A stretch of DNA of 64,000 bases from Alphaproteobacteria bacterium. Its GTDB lineage: Bacteria > Pseudomonadota > Alphaproteobacteria > UBA9655. The notes beneath the pieces are model-generated. The model did no database searches. It saw nothing but the letters and a program-made list of their open reading frames with translations, and was not told the origin of the DNA. Position numbers and translations under genes: made by a program. Shown one piece after another: positions 45,644-54,089 of the stretch. The stretch is taken from contig JAIEMB010000006.1 in the NCBI GenBank assembly GCA_019752515.1, positions 239,566 through 303,565 of the forward strand, in the 5' to 3' direction. Positions within the stretch are counted from its first letter, which is position 1, and each line of letters begins with the position of its first letter.

Positions 45644-47008
45644 TTATGCATCACTCAGTTCTAATTCTTTCATTAAGGTCTGCTTGATTCTCATGAAACG
45701 TTGGTCAGGATCCTCGATTTTATTTAATTTTTCATGCACTTCTTTAAGAATACCAACAAAACGCAAATCGTCACATGCCTTTTGTAGCGCAAGCCCTTGA
45801 AATGCATTCAAAATGTAAAGTGCATCTGAGCTTTGATGTGTGTTTTTTAAAACCTCTACAAGGATAAATTGATAGTAGGCGTGATCCTCTGGTATCTTTG
45901 CAAGAATTGCAAGGAAAGAAAGAAGCTGAAAATCAAGTTTTTCCTCCAATTGCTTTGCCGCATCTTGAGCAAGGTTTGCTACAAGAGGTGGATTTCGAGA
46001 AATACTTAGGAGCATACGAGCAGCTTCAAAATCACTTTGTGAAGTTACTCTTTGAAAAGAGGGGATCAAGATTATGAGCCCCTTGTACGTCCTTATCCAA
46101 GATGAAAGATTCTTTTCTAAAGAGGACAGAACCCAGTCTGCAGGGAAAACAGCCCCTTTCTCCTCAAACCACTTTTGAGTAAATAAAAGAGCTATATTAA
46201 GGCCGGAAAAACGGAGCTGTTCATCCAAATGAGAAAAAATATTAAAAAGCTCCGAATTGTCGACTTTATCTAGCCACGTAGTCAGTCTTCTAAAAAAAAG
46301 CCCGTGCAGACTTGGGTCGATCTGGGCTGCTTTAGAAATAATCCACCCGGGCAAGGCTTGCCCTTCAGGTAACCAAGAAGCTAGTAACACTAGCTGGTGG
46401 AAAAATATTTGTCTCTCTGAAGGAAGAGTCATTAATAAACCACTGACAGCATCTATACAATCCGTAAGTTTGTTCCGTCCCTTAATTAACCAATCCACAT
46501 ATTTAATGAGCTCTATTCTCTCTTTAGGTGTGCCTATTTCCCTTACTGAAATATTTATGAGGTTTATATATGAGAGTTGATCATCTGAATCTCCATCCGG
46601 AATACGCCGAAAATGTCCCGACAGGAGCTCTTCTTCTTCAGAGGTAAGTATAAAATATTCCCGTTGACTCGGTCTTTCTTTATGACAAAGAGGAATATCA
46701 AGTGGATCAGAAACTTTAATGCCTCTTATAGTTATTGACTCATCAGAAACTTCTTCACTTTCAGGAGATGAAGGGACACCAAAAGATGTTAAACTGTATT
46801 CATCATCAGTGAATTTTTCATAACGAGTCGGGGGGAAAAAAGAAAAGAGGTGGGAGTCCTCCATATCTCCTTCAATATCATCACTGGATATGGAGGATGA
46901 AACTGAATGCAAAGGAGTCCCTTCTTCTTCCTCCATTCCCCAAAGATTCGTAATCCCAGATAAAATGACCAAACTCAAAATCATAAGCCTGCATATACAA
47001 CGCATCAC
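45644..47008 (-). CDS. Secreted protein of unknown family, helical
   Basis: 454 residues. The signal peptide (about 1-24) ends TNLWG before MEEEEGT. The next roughly 100 residues are acidic and Ser-rich, probably disordered, followed by a long all-helical domain (about 140-450) built from repeated helix pairs without a clear TPR or Sel1 consensus. It resembles the downstream 285-residue protein and the 651-residue protein at 21.1 kb in design, though not obviously in sequence. Function unknown. Confidence 0.78.
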   Translation of the reverse strand: MMRCICRLMILSLVILSGITNLWGMEEEEGTPLHSVSSSISSDDIEGDMEDSHLFSFFPPTRYEKFTDDEYSLTSFGVPSSPESEEVSDESITIRGIKVSDPLDIPLCHKERPSQREYFILTSEEEELLSGHFRRIPDGDSDDQLSYINLINISVREIGTPKERIELIKYVDWLIKGRNKLTDCIDAVSGLLMTLPSERQIFFHQLVLLASWLPEGQALPGWIISKAAQIDPSLHGLFFRRLTTWLDKVDNSELFNIFSHLDEQLRFSGLNIALLFTQKWFEEKGAVFPADWVLSSLEKNLSSWIRTYKGLIILIPSFQRVTSQSDFEAARMLLSISRNPPLVANLAQDAAKQLEEKLDFQLLSFLAILAKIPEDHAYYQFILVEVLKNTHQSSDALYILNAFQGLALQKACDDLRFVGILKEVHEKLNKIEDPDQRFMRIKQTLMKELELSDA

Positions 47009-47073
47009 TCTTCATACCTCTTACCATAAATATGCTCCCCTATGTTCGTAGCATAAGCTTCCTTCACAAAAAA

Positions 47074-47712
47074 TTATATGCCTTTTTCTAAGTACTGTTT
47101 GACTCTTTCTATTATCTCTGAAGAAGGCGTTTGGTGGTTAAAATGAGCACAGTACTTTCCCTTTTTATCCATTAAATAAATAATTGACGAATGGTCCATC
47201 AGGTAGTCATCTTTTCCTCGTTCACTGAAAGCACGTGCAGCGTGAACTCGATAAGCTTTAACAGCTTGATCCACTTGTGCTTTGTTACCTGTAAGCATTA
47301 CAAAATCTCTGTGGAAATTCTGAGCGTAGATTTGCAATTGCTGAGGGGTATCTCTTTCGGGATCAATTGTAATAAAGATGGGTTGGATTGTTTTAGTCCC
47401 TCCAAGTTTTTCAGCCGCTTCTGAGAGATGATGCAGGGCTGTGGGACAAATATCAGGACAATAGGTGTAACCAAAGTAGACTAATAAAGGCTTCCCTTTA
47501 AAATCCGTATCTTTCCAAATCCTCCCCTCCTTATCCACCAACTCAAAAGCCCCCCCTATTGCGGGAATGCCCTCTTGAGATCCAGGAATGTCTTTTGCGA
47601 AAGCTATTGCTTTATGGGATTTTTCAGTTTGAATGATGCCTAAAAGAGCAAAAAGGAGAAGGGCAAACCCGATAGCTCCTAATGTTAATAAGTTCCTTCG
47701 CTTTCGGTGCAT
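47074..47712 (-). CDS. SCO1/SenC family copper/thioredoxin-like protein
   Basis: 212 residues. One N-terminal membrane anchor (about 9-27) puts the thioredoxin fold in the periplasm. The copper ligands are in FGYTYCPDICP (CxxxC) and the histidine in YLMDHSSIIYLMD. The SCO1 family delivers copper to the CuA site of cytochrome c oxidase or acts as a thiol reductant. FITIDPERDTPQQLQIYAQNF is the other conserved block. No oxidase genes are nearby. It is last on this minus-strand stretch, followed by the secreted-protein gene at 45.6 kb. Confidence 0.94.
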   Translation of the reverse strand: MHRKRRNLLTLGAIGFALLLFALLGIIQTEKSHKAIAFAKDIPGSQEGIPAIGGAFELVDKEGRIWKDTDFKGKPLLVYFGYTYCPDICPTALHHLSEAAEKLGGTKTIQPIFITIDPERDTPQQLQIYAQNFHRDFVMLTGNKAQVDQAVKAYRVHAARAFSERGKDDYLMDHSSIIYLMDKKGKYCAHFNHQTPSSEIIERVKQYLEKGI

Positions 47713-48135
47713 CCTCTCTCAATTTCCTTTTATATTTAATAAAAATTTGGGTAGTAACATTTCTCTTATCTTACATTTATGATCTTAGCTCGGAGATGAG
47801 GGAAGTCAATTTTTATAATTGCCCGTTACGTTATTCGTGACAAACACTGAGTTGAGTATTTCAACATTCTCTAATCTACACTGCCCTCGCTTACATAATA
47901 ATATCTCAAGCTATACCCTCCAATCAAATTCAATTGACAATTGGATAAAAATTTAATTAAATTGATTCATATTGAAGTTTATATAAAGATTCAGCTACCG
48001 TGGGGGGGGCTTTTTACAAATTCAACGTTTTTTATTTCACATTGAATTTTAAATCTTCTCATTTTCTAAAGCTTAATAAAGCTGAGTTGATTGCAATGAA
48101 AACATATCAACATAGATAAATTGTAAGGTGAATAA
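47713..48135. other. 423-base AT-rich intergenic region with a G8 tract
   Basis: It lies between the divergent SCO1-like gene and the 707-residue membrane protein gene. I see no ORF of note. It contains TTGACA (47934-47939) with TTAAAT 17 bases downstream (47957-47962) as a possible promoter, and a run of eight G at 48002-48009 in otherwise AT-rich DNA. The ribosome-binding site AAGGTG precedes the ATG at 48136. Confidence 0.5.
47934..47962 (+). promoter_or_regulatory. Promoter candidate upstream of the 707-residue membrane protein gene
   Basis: A perfect -35 TTGACA and a weak -10 TTAAAT with 17-base spacing. It would produce a leader of about 165 bases that includes the G8 tract. Confidence 0.35.
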
Positions 48136-50259
48136 ATGAATGACCATTTATTAAACGAATTCCAAAAAAATAATTTTTTTATAAAAGTTAATAAATTATT
48201 ATTTGCCATCATCGTTATTTCTCTCAGCCTTTGTCTTTCTTTATATGCTGGGGAGGATGATAACTTAGATGAAAAATCTACACTCCTCCTAAACAAAAAA
48301 AATCCAAAGCATAACGATTATAATTCATACCAAACAGATAGTGACGTCTCAAATTTTCCTCTGCCGGAGAATAATGTCTCGATAAGAGACGCAGAGGAAA
48401 AGGAAGAAATTGCAGAAGAAGATCCTGATTTTTCTCGAGACATTCCCATCCTTAATATTAATCCTAACCACCCAAAAAGACAAATCGTGAACGGGTTTCT
48501 GCATCAATTATCTAATAAACCAAAGCTCATGAAAAAATTGGGAGATGAAGGCATCCATGACACGGCTCTTATTATTTATGACCTTTCTAAACAACCCTCT
48601 TTAAACTCAAATTCACCATCCCCTTGGACAAAAACAAGTGAATTTTTAACAGAATTTGACAAGCGTTTTTTTGATACTAAGATTTCTTCAGTCAGAAAAG
48701 CCTCCCGGTTTGTCACGATGCCTTTAAGTGTCATTTTTGGGAGTTTAGCACCGGCAGGTATTGTAGCAACAACGTGGTATTTATGGGGCAGCAATGTATA
48801 TGATAAGCTTATCGTAGGTCCTTTACCTGATCTTATCACATTAGTGGCTACTGTTAGTTTACTACCACCCTGTATTGTGCAAGTGCTAGAATCTACAGAA
48901 AGTGCTGCGGACCTTGTTTTCGGTAATAATGGGCTAATACCTACTAAACATGATTCAAAACCTCATATTCAAAAATTAGGTATAGAAGTTAGCACTTGTT
49001 GTAAATCCCTACGTATTCCCACGCCATTAGTTTATGCAGCTGTATCCACTTTTGATGCGGCCCTCGTTGCCTTACCATATCTTGTTTTTTTTCACACAGC
49101 TGAATTTGAACCTAATGTTGATGGAGAAACCTTTTTTTACATAAGGTTTATACCTTTTACATTTTTTTATTTACAAAAAACATTTCAAGAAAATTATGAT
49201 TTTTTTATCCGTCATGAACATAAAAATAAGACCAAAGTAATAAGGATGGTTCGACAAAAGAAAGATATTTTGCAACGCCGACTCAAAACAATGGGATGGC
49301 ATATAAATTCTAAAGGCAGTGACAAACTTGTTGAAAAGTTATATGAACTGATCCAAACTGAATTGAAACAATCTAACAAAGACGACGGCAACGAACATAT
49401 TTCAGCTCTTAGTCTCCTTTTTCTCAAACTTACAAGGTCTAACTCTTTTCAAGAGTTACAAAATGAGTTTAGTCAACAGGCAAGAAAGAACCCTTCACTG
49501 GAGTTCGCACATTTTGAGCAAGCAGAAATGGATGTTCAGTCAATAAATGCACCTCTTCAGGAACTCGCAAATCTTAAGCAGTTCGCCAGAGAGTTTGAGG
49601 CAGTTCCTGCTCAATCTATGGCTAATCTAATTGGGGATATTGATAAACTTCCCTCTGAGACCAATATGAGTAGGTTTCTAAAACAAGCTGCAACATGGAC
49701 AAAAGGTCTTTCAACGATTGGAGAGCTTATCGTTACAACCTATGCTCTTCAACAGTTTGCCCTCTTTCTTGGTCTCGATCCAACAGATGCAGATGCTATA
49801 GCTTATACAGGTGCTATTGCTCATGGGTTATTTAGTGCTTTTACTCAATCGGATATTCAAGAAACAACCTTTTTAAGAGCTCGTCATTTGGGATCAACCT
49901 ATGCAGATTTTTGGCCTTTTCGATGGTGCACAAGTGCTTTGTCCACTGCAACTGCTCTTTTTCTCTCCGTTCCCTATCCTTGCATTATTAATGAAGCACT
50001 AGGAGAAAGTACGCCTCCCTATGTCAGAGCTTTTTTGGCTCTTTCCACCGTCCCTAACCAGTTTACTTCCTTCTATAATTTCTGCCATCAGAAATATGCA
50101 AAACTCATTACAAAAATAGTGACTACTGTTCCAATTAAGACCACTAAACAGAAAAGAGCTTGGATAAACAATCATCTTGAGCGTATGCATGAGCTTATAG
50201 AGACACTTGACCAAGATACAACTCAAGATTGGTATAATATATGCCAAGAAGGAATATAA
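48136..50259 (+). CDS. Polytopic membrane protein of unknown family
   Basis: 707 residues. The N-terminus has a hydrophobic segment (about 19-38) that looks like a signal peptide or anchor ending SLYAGEDDN, then an acidic hydrophilic region of about 120 residues. About eight further hydrophobic segments fall in two clusters, residues 195-340 and 530-660, split by a charged, helical, coiled-coil-like central domain (about 350-500, KTKVIRMVRQKKDILQRRLK). I do not recognise it. The two membrane halves could be a distant duplication but I cannot show sequence repeats. AAGGTG precedes the ATG. A small secreted-protein gene follows. Confidence 0.75.
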   Translation: MNDHLLNEFQKNNFFIKVNKLLFAIIVISLSLCLSLYAGEDDNLDEKSTLLLNKKNPKHNDYNSYQTDSDVSNFPLPENNVSIRDAEEKEEIAEEDPDFSRDIPILNINPNHPKRQIVNGFLHQLSNKPKLMKKLGDEGIHDTALIIYDLSKQPSLNSNSPSPWTKTSEFLTEFDKRFFDTKISSVRKASRFVTMPLSVIFGSLAPAGIVATTWYLWGSNVYDKLIVGPLPDLITLVATVSLLPPCIVQVLESTESAADLVFGNNGLIPTKHDSKPHIQKLGIEVSTCCKSLRIPTPLVYAAVSTFDAALVALPYLVFFHTAEFEPNVDGETFFYIRFIPFTFFYLQKTFQENYDFFIRHEHKNKTKVIRMVRQKKDILQRRLKTMGWHINSKGSDKLVEKLYELIQTELKQSNKDDGNEHISALSLLFLKLTRSNSFQELQNEFSQQARKNPSLEFAHFEQAEMDVQSINAPLQELANLKQFAREFEAVPAQSMANLIGDIDKLPSETNMSRFLKQAATWTKGLSTIGELIVTTYALQQFALFLGLDPTDADAIAYTGAIAHGLFSAFTQSDIQETTFLRARHLGSTYADFWPFRWCTSALSTATALFLSVPYPCIINEALGESTPPYVRAFLALSTVPNQFTSFYNFCHQKYAKLITKIVTTVPIKTTKQKRAWINNHLERMHELIETLDQDTTQDWYNICQEGI

Positions 50260-50324
50260 GCTTGTTATTGAGCTAAATGTTGTAAAATTCGTTCCTAAGG
50301 AGTATTCAAACAGTGCTATCTGGG

Positions 50325-50350
50325 AAAAGAGGATAGAAATCCTTTTTTCT
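50325..50350 (+). terminator. Weak Rho-independent terminator-like hairpin
   Basis: GGAT, loop AGAA, ATCC at 50331-50342, extended downward by A-T pairs using AAAAGA on the left and the following six T. It is placed 66 bases after the stop of the 707-residue protein gene. The G-C core is only two pairs, so it would be weak. Confidence 0.35.
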
Positions 50351-50400
50351 GAAGGGGATTGTTTCTAATAGTTTGTTACTGTTGTTTAGGAGTGTTTGTG

Positions 50401-50880
50401 ATGATTAAATTATTCTTCACCTTATTTACAGCTCATTATTTACTTTCTCCTCTTTGTTTGTATGCAATGGAATCTGAAAAACTGGATATTCCATATACAC
50501 AAGTAAAAAGAAGACCCATAAAAATGCCAAGCGCTTTATCTTTTGGGTTGCTGGGAGATATCATAACATTTGGCTCTCTTCTTACTACAGAAGGCGAATA
50601 TGAGGTTGAGGATCTACCTCATGTCATGGCTCTGTATAATTACTTTTCAACCTCTCCCTTAGAGAACGGCAGGAAATATAAATTTGAGGATCTTAAAACG
50701 TCTTGTACAACATGTATCCTAAGTAAAGGTCCCTTCTCATTAGATAGGTATGAATACTTAATGTTTAATTTAGAAGAACCAACAAGAGTAATAGAAAATC
50801 TAAGTAGTGGGGATAAATACCAAAGATTTATACTTATCCCAGGCAAGCGTTATGGGTTTGGCCTAATTAAAAGAATTTGA
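50401..50880 (+). CDS. Small secreted protein of unknown family
   Basis: 159 residues from the ATG at 50401, with AGGAG seven bases upstream; the frame extends back to 50359 without a site. The signal peptide (about 1-21) ends LCLYA before MESEKLD. The mature protein is mixed alpha/beta with two central cysteines in LKTSCTTCILSK (CxxC), which could form a disulfide or bind metal. It ends GKRYGFGLIKRI. No family recognised. It follows the large membrane protein, same strand, and may relate to it, but there is a possible terminator between them. Confidence 0.72.
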   Translation: MIKLFFTLFTAHYLLSPLCLYAMESEKLDIPYTQVKRRPIKMPSALSFGLLGDIITFGSLLTTEGEYEVEDLPHVMALYNYFSTSPLENGRKYKFEDLKTSCTTCILSKGPFSLDRYEYLMFNLEEPTRVIENLSSGDKYQRFILIPGKRYGFGLIKRI

Positions 50881-50941
50881 AGTCACCATCAGTTTTCTCA
50901 AAGCAGCCCTGATGGATGTAATTGTTATAGGTAAGACTCAT

Positions 50942-52567
50942 CTAATCTTTCGCCCCTTGTTGTAGCATTTCAAGAACTTGGTCTATTGTGAAACTTGCAG
51001 ATTTTTGCCGCGGGGGGTATTCTTTAAAAGTCAAAATAAACTTTTTTACATAATCTTGCGCAGGAAGCATTAGAAAAGCATGATTTAGCAACCAATCATA
51101 GTAAGTATTTGAAGTAATATCCGCACGCTCGAAAGGGTCAATTCGCAAATTAAATAACTTAGGAATTCTTAACTTTATAAAGGGCTCAAACCAAATTGCT
51201 AAAGTTCCTCTTACCCGTTGTTCAGCAAAAACAAACTTCCAGTTATCAAAACGAAGAGCCAATAAATCTCCATCATCTGAGAAGTAAAAAAACTCCTTAC
51301 GTGGACTTTCTTTTGTTTCACCTGTTAAATATGGAAGGAAGTTATAGCCATCAAGGTGCACCTTATAGTCCACTGATCCCACCTTATAACCTTTAAGCAG
51401 CTTTTCTTTTATGCTTGGATCTCCTGCTACCGCGAGAAAAGTTGGTAACCAATCTAGATGAGCCATAATCTCATTCGAAATTGACCCCGCTTTTATTTTT
51501 TCTGGCCAGCGCAAAAGTAAAGGAACGCGAAAAGCTCCCTCCCAGTTTGTGTCTTTCTCACTACGAAAAGGGGTTGTACCAGCATCGGGCCACGAATTCT
51601 CATGTGGCCCATTGTCCGTGCTATACACGACGATCGTGTTATGAGCGATTCCTAACTCATCAAGCGCGTTTAATATGGTGCCAACATTTTTGTCATGATC
51701 AATCATTACATCATGATATTCACTTTGCCATCTCCCCGCTTGTCCCATACTTTCAGGCTTCTCATGGGTTCGAAAGTGCATATGCGTGAAATTAACCCAT
51801 ATAAATAAGGGTCCTTCTTTATGATGTTTTTTCATAAACTCTATGGTTCGCACCGCAATGTCATCGTCAATGGTTTCCATCCTCTTACGATTTAAAGGAC
51901 CCGTATCTACAACTTTTTGCCCTCCCTTACCATCTGCCCAAGAATGAATGACGCCTCTGGGCCCATACTTCTTCTGAAAATTCGGGAACTCGGATGCTTT
52001 CGGATAGTCAGGCAATTCGGGTTCTTCCTCAGCATTTAAGTGATATAAATTGCCATAAAATTCATCAAATCCATGGTTTGTAGGAAGAAATTCATCCCTA
52101 TCTCCCAAATGATTTTTACCAAATTGTCCGGTTATATAACCTAGAGGTTTAAGTAGTTCAGCAATTGTAGGATCTTTCTTACTAATCCCTATTTTAGAAC
52201 CAGGAACTCCTACTTTCGCTAAACCTGTACGAAAAACACTTTGCCCTGTGATAAAAGCTGCTCGGCCTGCAGTACAGCTTTGTTCCGCATAAAAATCCGT
52301 AAACAACATTCCTTCTTTACCAATCCGATCAATGTTGGGTGTAAAGTATCCCATAAGTCCATAAGAATAAATACTGAGATTGGTCTGACCAATATCGTCC
52401 CCAAAAATAACAATAATATTTGGCTTTTCTTGTACCTTCATGTCCTTGCCTTGAGATGCCACAGCATTATCAGGGCCATGAGCTACCGTCTCAGGTCCGG
52501 CATTGAGCGACTCTACAAAGAGGTAAAAAGAAAATAGAAAAATCTTGATAATTAATTTATGTGTCAT
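50942..52567 (-). CDS. Arylsulfatase, exported
   Basis: 541 residues with a signal peptide (about 1-23). It hydrolyses sulfate esters. The formylglycine site is C98 in EQSCTAGRAAFITGQ, a CxAxR variant of the C-x-P-x-R signature that occurs in a large bacterial subgroup, so a formylglycine-generating enzyme must act on it from elsewhere in the genome. Metal ligands D57 and D58 lie in VIFGDDIGQ, and the distal Asp-Asn pair in VYSTDNGPHENS. The protein has the usual length and C-terminal sub-domain. A sulfatase in a probable host-associated bacterium suggests use of host or environmental sulfated polymers. Single gene; no sulfate transporter nearby. Confidence 0.93.
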   Translation of the reverse strand: MTHKLIIKIFLFSFYLFVESLNAGPETVAHGPDNAVASQGKDMKVQEKPNIIVIFGDDIGQTNLSIYSYGLMGYFTPNIDRIGKEGMLFTDFYAEQSCTAGRAAFITGQSVFRTGLAKVGVPGSKIGISKKDPTIAELLKPLGYITGQFGKNHLGDRDEFLPTNHGFDEFYGNLYHLNAEEEPELPDYPKASEFPNFQKKYGPRGVIHSWADGKGGQKVVDTGPLNRKRMETIDDDIAVRTIEFMKKHHKEGPLFIWVNFTHMHFRTHEKPESMGQAGRWQSEYHDVMIDHDKNVGTILNALDELGIAHNTIVVYSTDNGPHENSWPDAGTTPFRSEKDTNWEGAFRVPLLLRWPEKIKAGSISNEIMAHLDWLPTFLAVAGDPSIKEKLLKGYKVGSVDYKVHLDGYNFLPYLTGETKESPRKEFFYFSDDGDLLALRFDNWKFVFAEQRVRGTLAIWFEPFIKLRIPKLFNLRIDPFERADITSNTYYDWLLNHAFLMLPAQDYVKKFILTFKEYPPRQKSASFTIDQVLEMLQQGAKD

Positions 52568-52862
52568 GATGTCTTCTGATATGCCTAAAAACTACTAAGC
52601 CTAGCGTAGTTAATAGATATTAAAACTATCTTAACGGCAATACAAATCTTTTATGTTCATTCTCTAAAAATCATACCCTACCCTGCTAAGGGTACCACCC
52701 TTATAGCTCATTGCACCGGCCCCCTTTGCTGTCCACTTACAAAGAGCCCTCGCCTTACACGTAGACTATTCCCATCGAGTGTTATACTTCCACCCCCAGC
52801 TCCTTTTTGAATATCCATATAGCTAAAAATGAGTGGTAATTCAGTTATAGGCGTAATTAGAG

Positions 52863-52939
52863 TGGCGCGCCCTGCAGGATTCGAACCTGCGACCTGCGGC
52901 TTAGAAGGCCGACGCTCTATCCAGCTGAGCTAAGGGCGC
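52863..52939 (-). tRNA. tRNA-Arg (anticodon UCU)
   Basis: Minus-strand cloverleaf starting GCGCCCTTAGCTCAGCTGGA. The acceptor GCGCCCT/AGGGCGC pairs fully, the anticodon loop is CTTCTAA giving UCU, the T arm is GCAGGTTCGAATCCTGC, and CCA is encoded. The outermost pair of the anticodon stem is a T-C mismatch, a small deviation that should be tolerated. Confidence 0.96.
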
Positions 52940-53110
52940 ATAATTACCTCACCATACAGAAAGCCATAAAAAAGGTAAACAGGACCTTCCCATTTTTTTA
53001 TAAAAAATGCTTCTTTACTTCTTTAATCTGTTCAAGCTTACTTCTTTGTTTTTTTGTATCTACCTTTCTTGTTTCCAATTAATTTATAAAATCAATCCAC
53101 TTGTTTTTTT

Positions 53111-53139
53111 TTGCAAAGTCCTGTTATGGTGTTTAAACT
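53111..53139 (+). promoter_or_regulatory. Promoter candidate for the RodZ-like gene
   Basis: TTGCAA (53111-53116) and TAAACT (53134-53139) with exactly 17 bases between them, 40 bases upstream of the start codon. Consensus match only (four of six in each box). Confidence 0.45.
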
Positions 53140-53179
53140 CCATTACTTGTAGCGGGGAGGGTAGGCAACTTATAATCTT

Positions 53180-54052
53180 ATGATTGATGAAAAGGCACCG
53201 AATCAAATAGCCCCCTCAGTAGGGTTTCTGCTAAGGACAGCCCGTATGGAGCGCGGGCTCACCATTGAAGCTATTGCGAAAAATTTACGTATAGGAAAAC
53301 GGCAGCTAACTCAGCTTGAGGAAGATCATGATTGTCTCATATGTGATGTCTACACTTTAGGATTTTTAAGATCATATGGCCAATTTTTGGGCCTCAATGT
53401 AGAAGAACTTGTCCAAAAATTTAAGGATCAAGCTTTCCATCCACATCCCCCTCATCTTTCTTTTCCAGCTCCTCTTCCTGGGCGAGGAATTCCGAGTTTT
53501 AGGATACTTGGCTTGTCTCTGTGTGCTCTTATTCTCATTATAATTGGATGGGAATGGCTTGGATATCAAGGGCCGCTATCTTATTTTCACGCTGAACCTG
53601 TGTTTGTTGCTACGGCTCCAGAAGAAACCGTAACAGCCGACCCACCACTTTCTCACGCTTTAGAAACACAACCCCCTTTGGAAAACAGTCCTCTTGTAGA
53701 CTCTTCATTTGATAATAATATAACTGAAGCAAAGGAGAATCCTCTTCCTATTGAGGAGAATGTTGAAACCCCAGTTGTTCAGGAAGGAATTCTTTTAAAA
53801 GTAAGTGCACCAGCTTGGATAGAAGTGAAAGATGAAAAAGGTGACATGATTATAAACCGTGTTTTCAATCCCGGGGAAACTTATGAATTTAAAGATTCTC
53901 AAGGTCTTGTTCTAAAAACAGGAAATGCAGGGGGAATTTCTCTGAAGTCAGGAGAAAAGGAACTTACAGGATTGGGGAAAAGCGGTGAAGTTAAAGGTGG
54001 AATTCCGTTAAATCCAGAGAAATGGCTTGAACAAGTCTCTGATACTCATTAA
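53180..54052 (+). CDS. RodZ-like protein: helix-turn-helix, one membrane helix, DUF4115
   Basis: 290 residues. The N-terminal HTH (about 12-80, GFLLRTARMERGLTIEAIAKNLRIGKRQLTQLEE...TLGFLRSYGQFLGL) is of the Xre/RodZ type. One transmembrane helix lies at about 112-130 and a Pro/Glu-rich linker follows. The C-terminal DUF4115 beta-domain starts near 205 (ILLKVSAPAWIEVKDEKGDMIINRVFNPGETYEF) and ends KSGEVKGGIPLNPEKWLE. RodZ anchors MreB filaments and sets rod shape. The order RodZ-like gene, hisS, prfA suggests an operon; in several alphaproteobacteria RodZ-like genes precede ispG instead. Confidence 0.88.
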   Translation: MIDEKAPNQIAPSVGFLLRTARMERGLTIEAIAKNLRIGKRQLTQLEEDHDCLICDVYTLGFLRSYGQFLGLNVEELVQKFKDQAFHPHPPHLSFPAPLPGRGIPSFRILGLSLCALILIIIGWEWLGYQGPLSYFHAEPVFVATAPEETVTADPPLSHALETQPPLENSPLVDSSFDNNITEAKENPLPIEENVETPVVQEGILLKVSAPAWIEVKDEKGDMIINRVFNPGETYEFKDSQGLVLKTGNAGGISLKSGEKELTGLGKSGEVKGGIPLNPEKWLEQVSDTH

Positions 54053-54089
54053 GTAAATGAATAAACCCATCCTAAATTAGTGGCTATAA

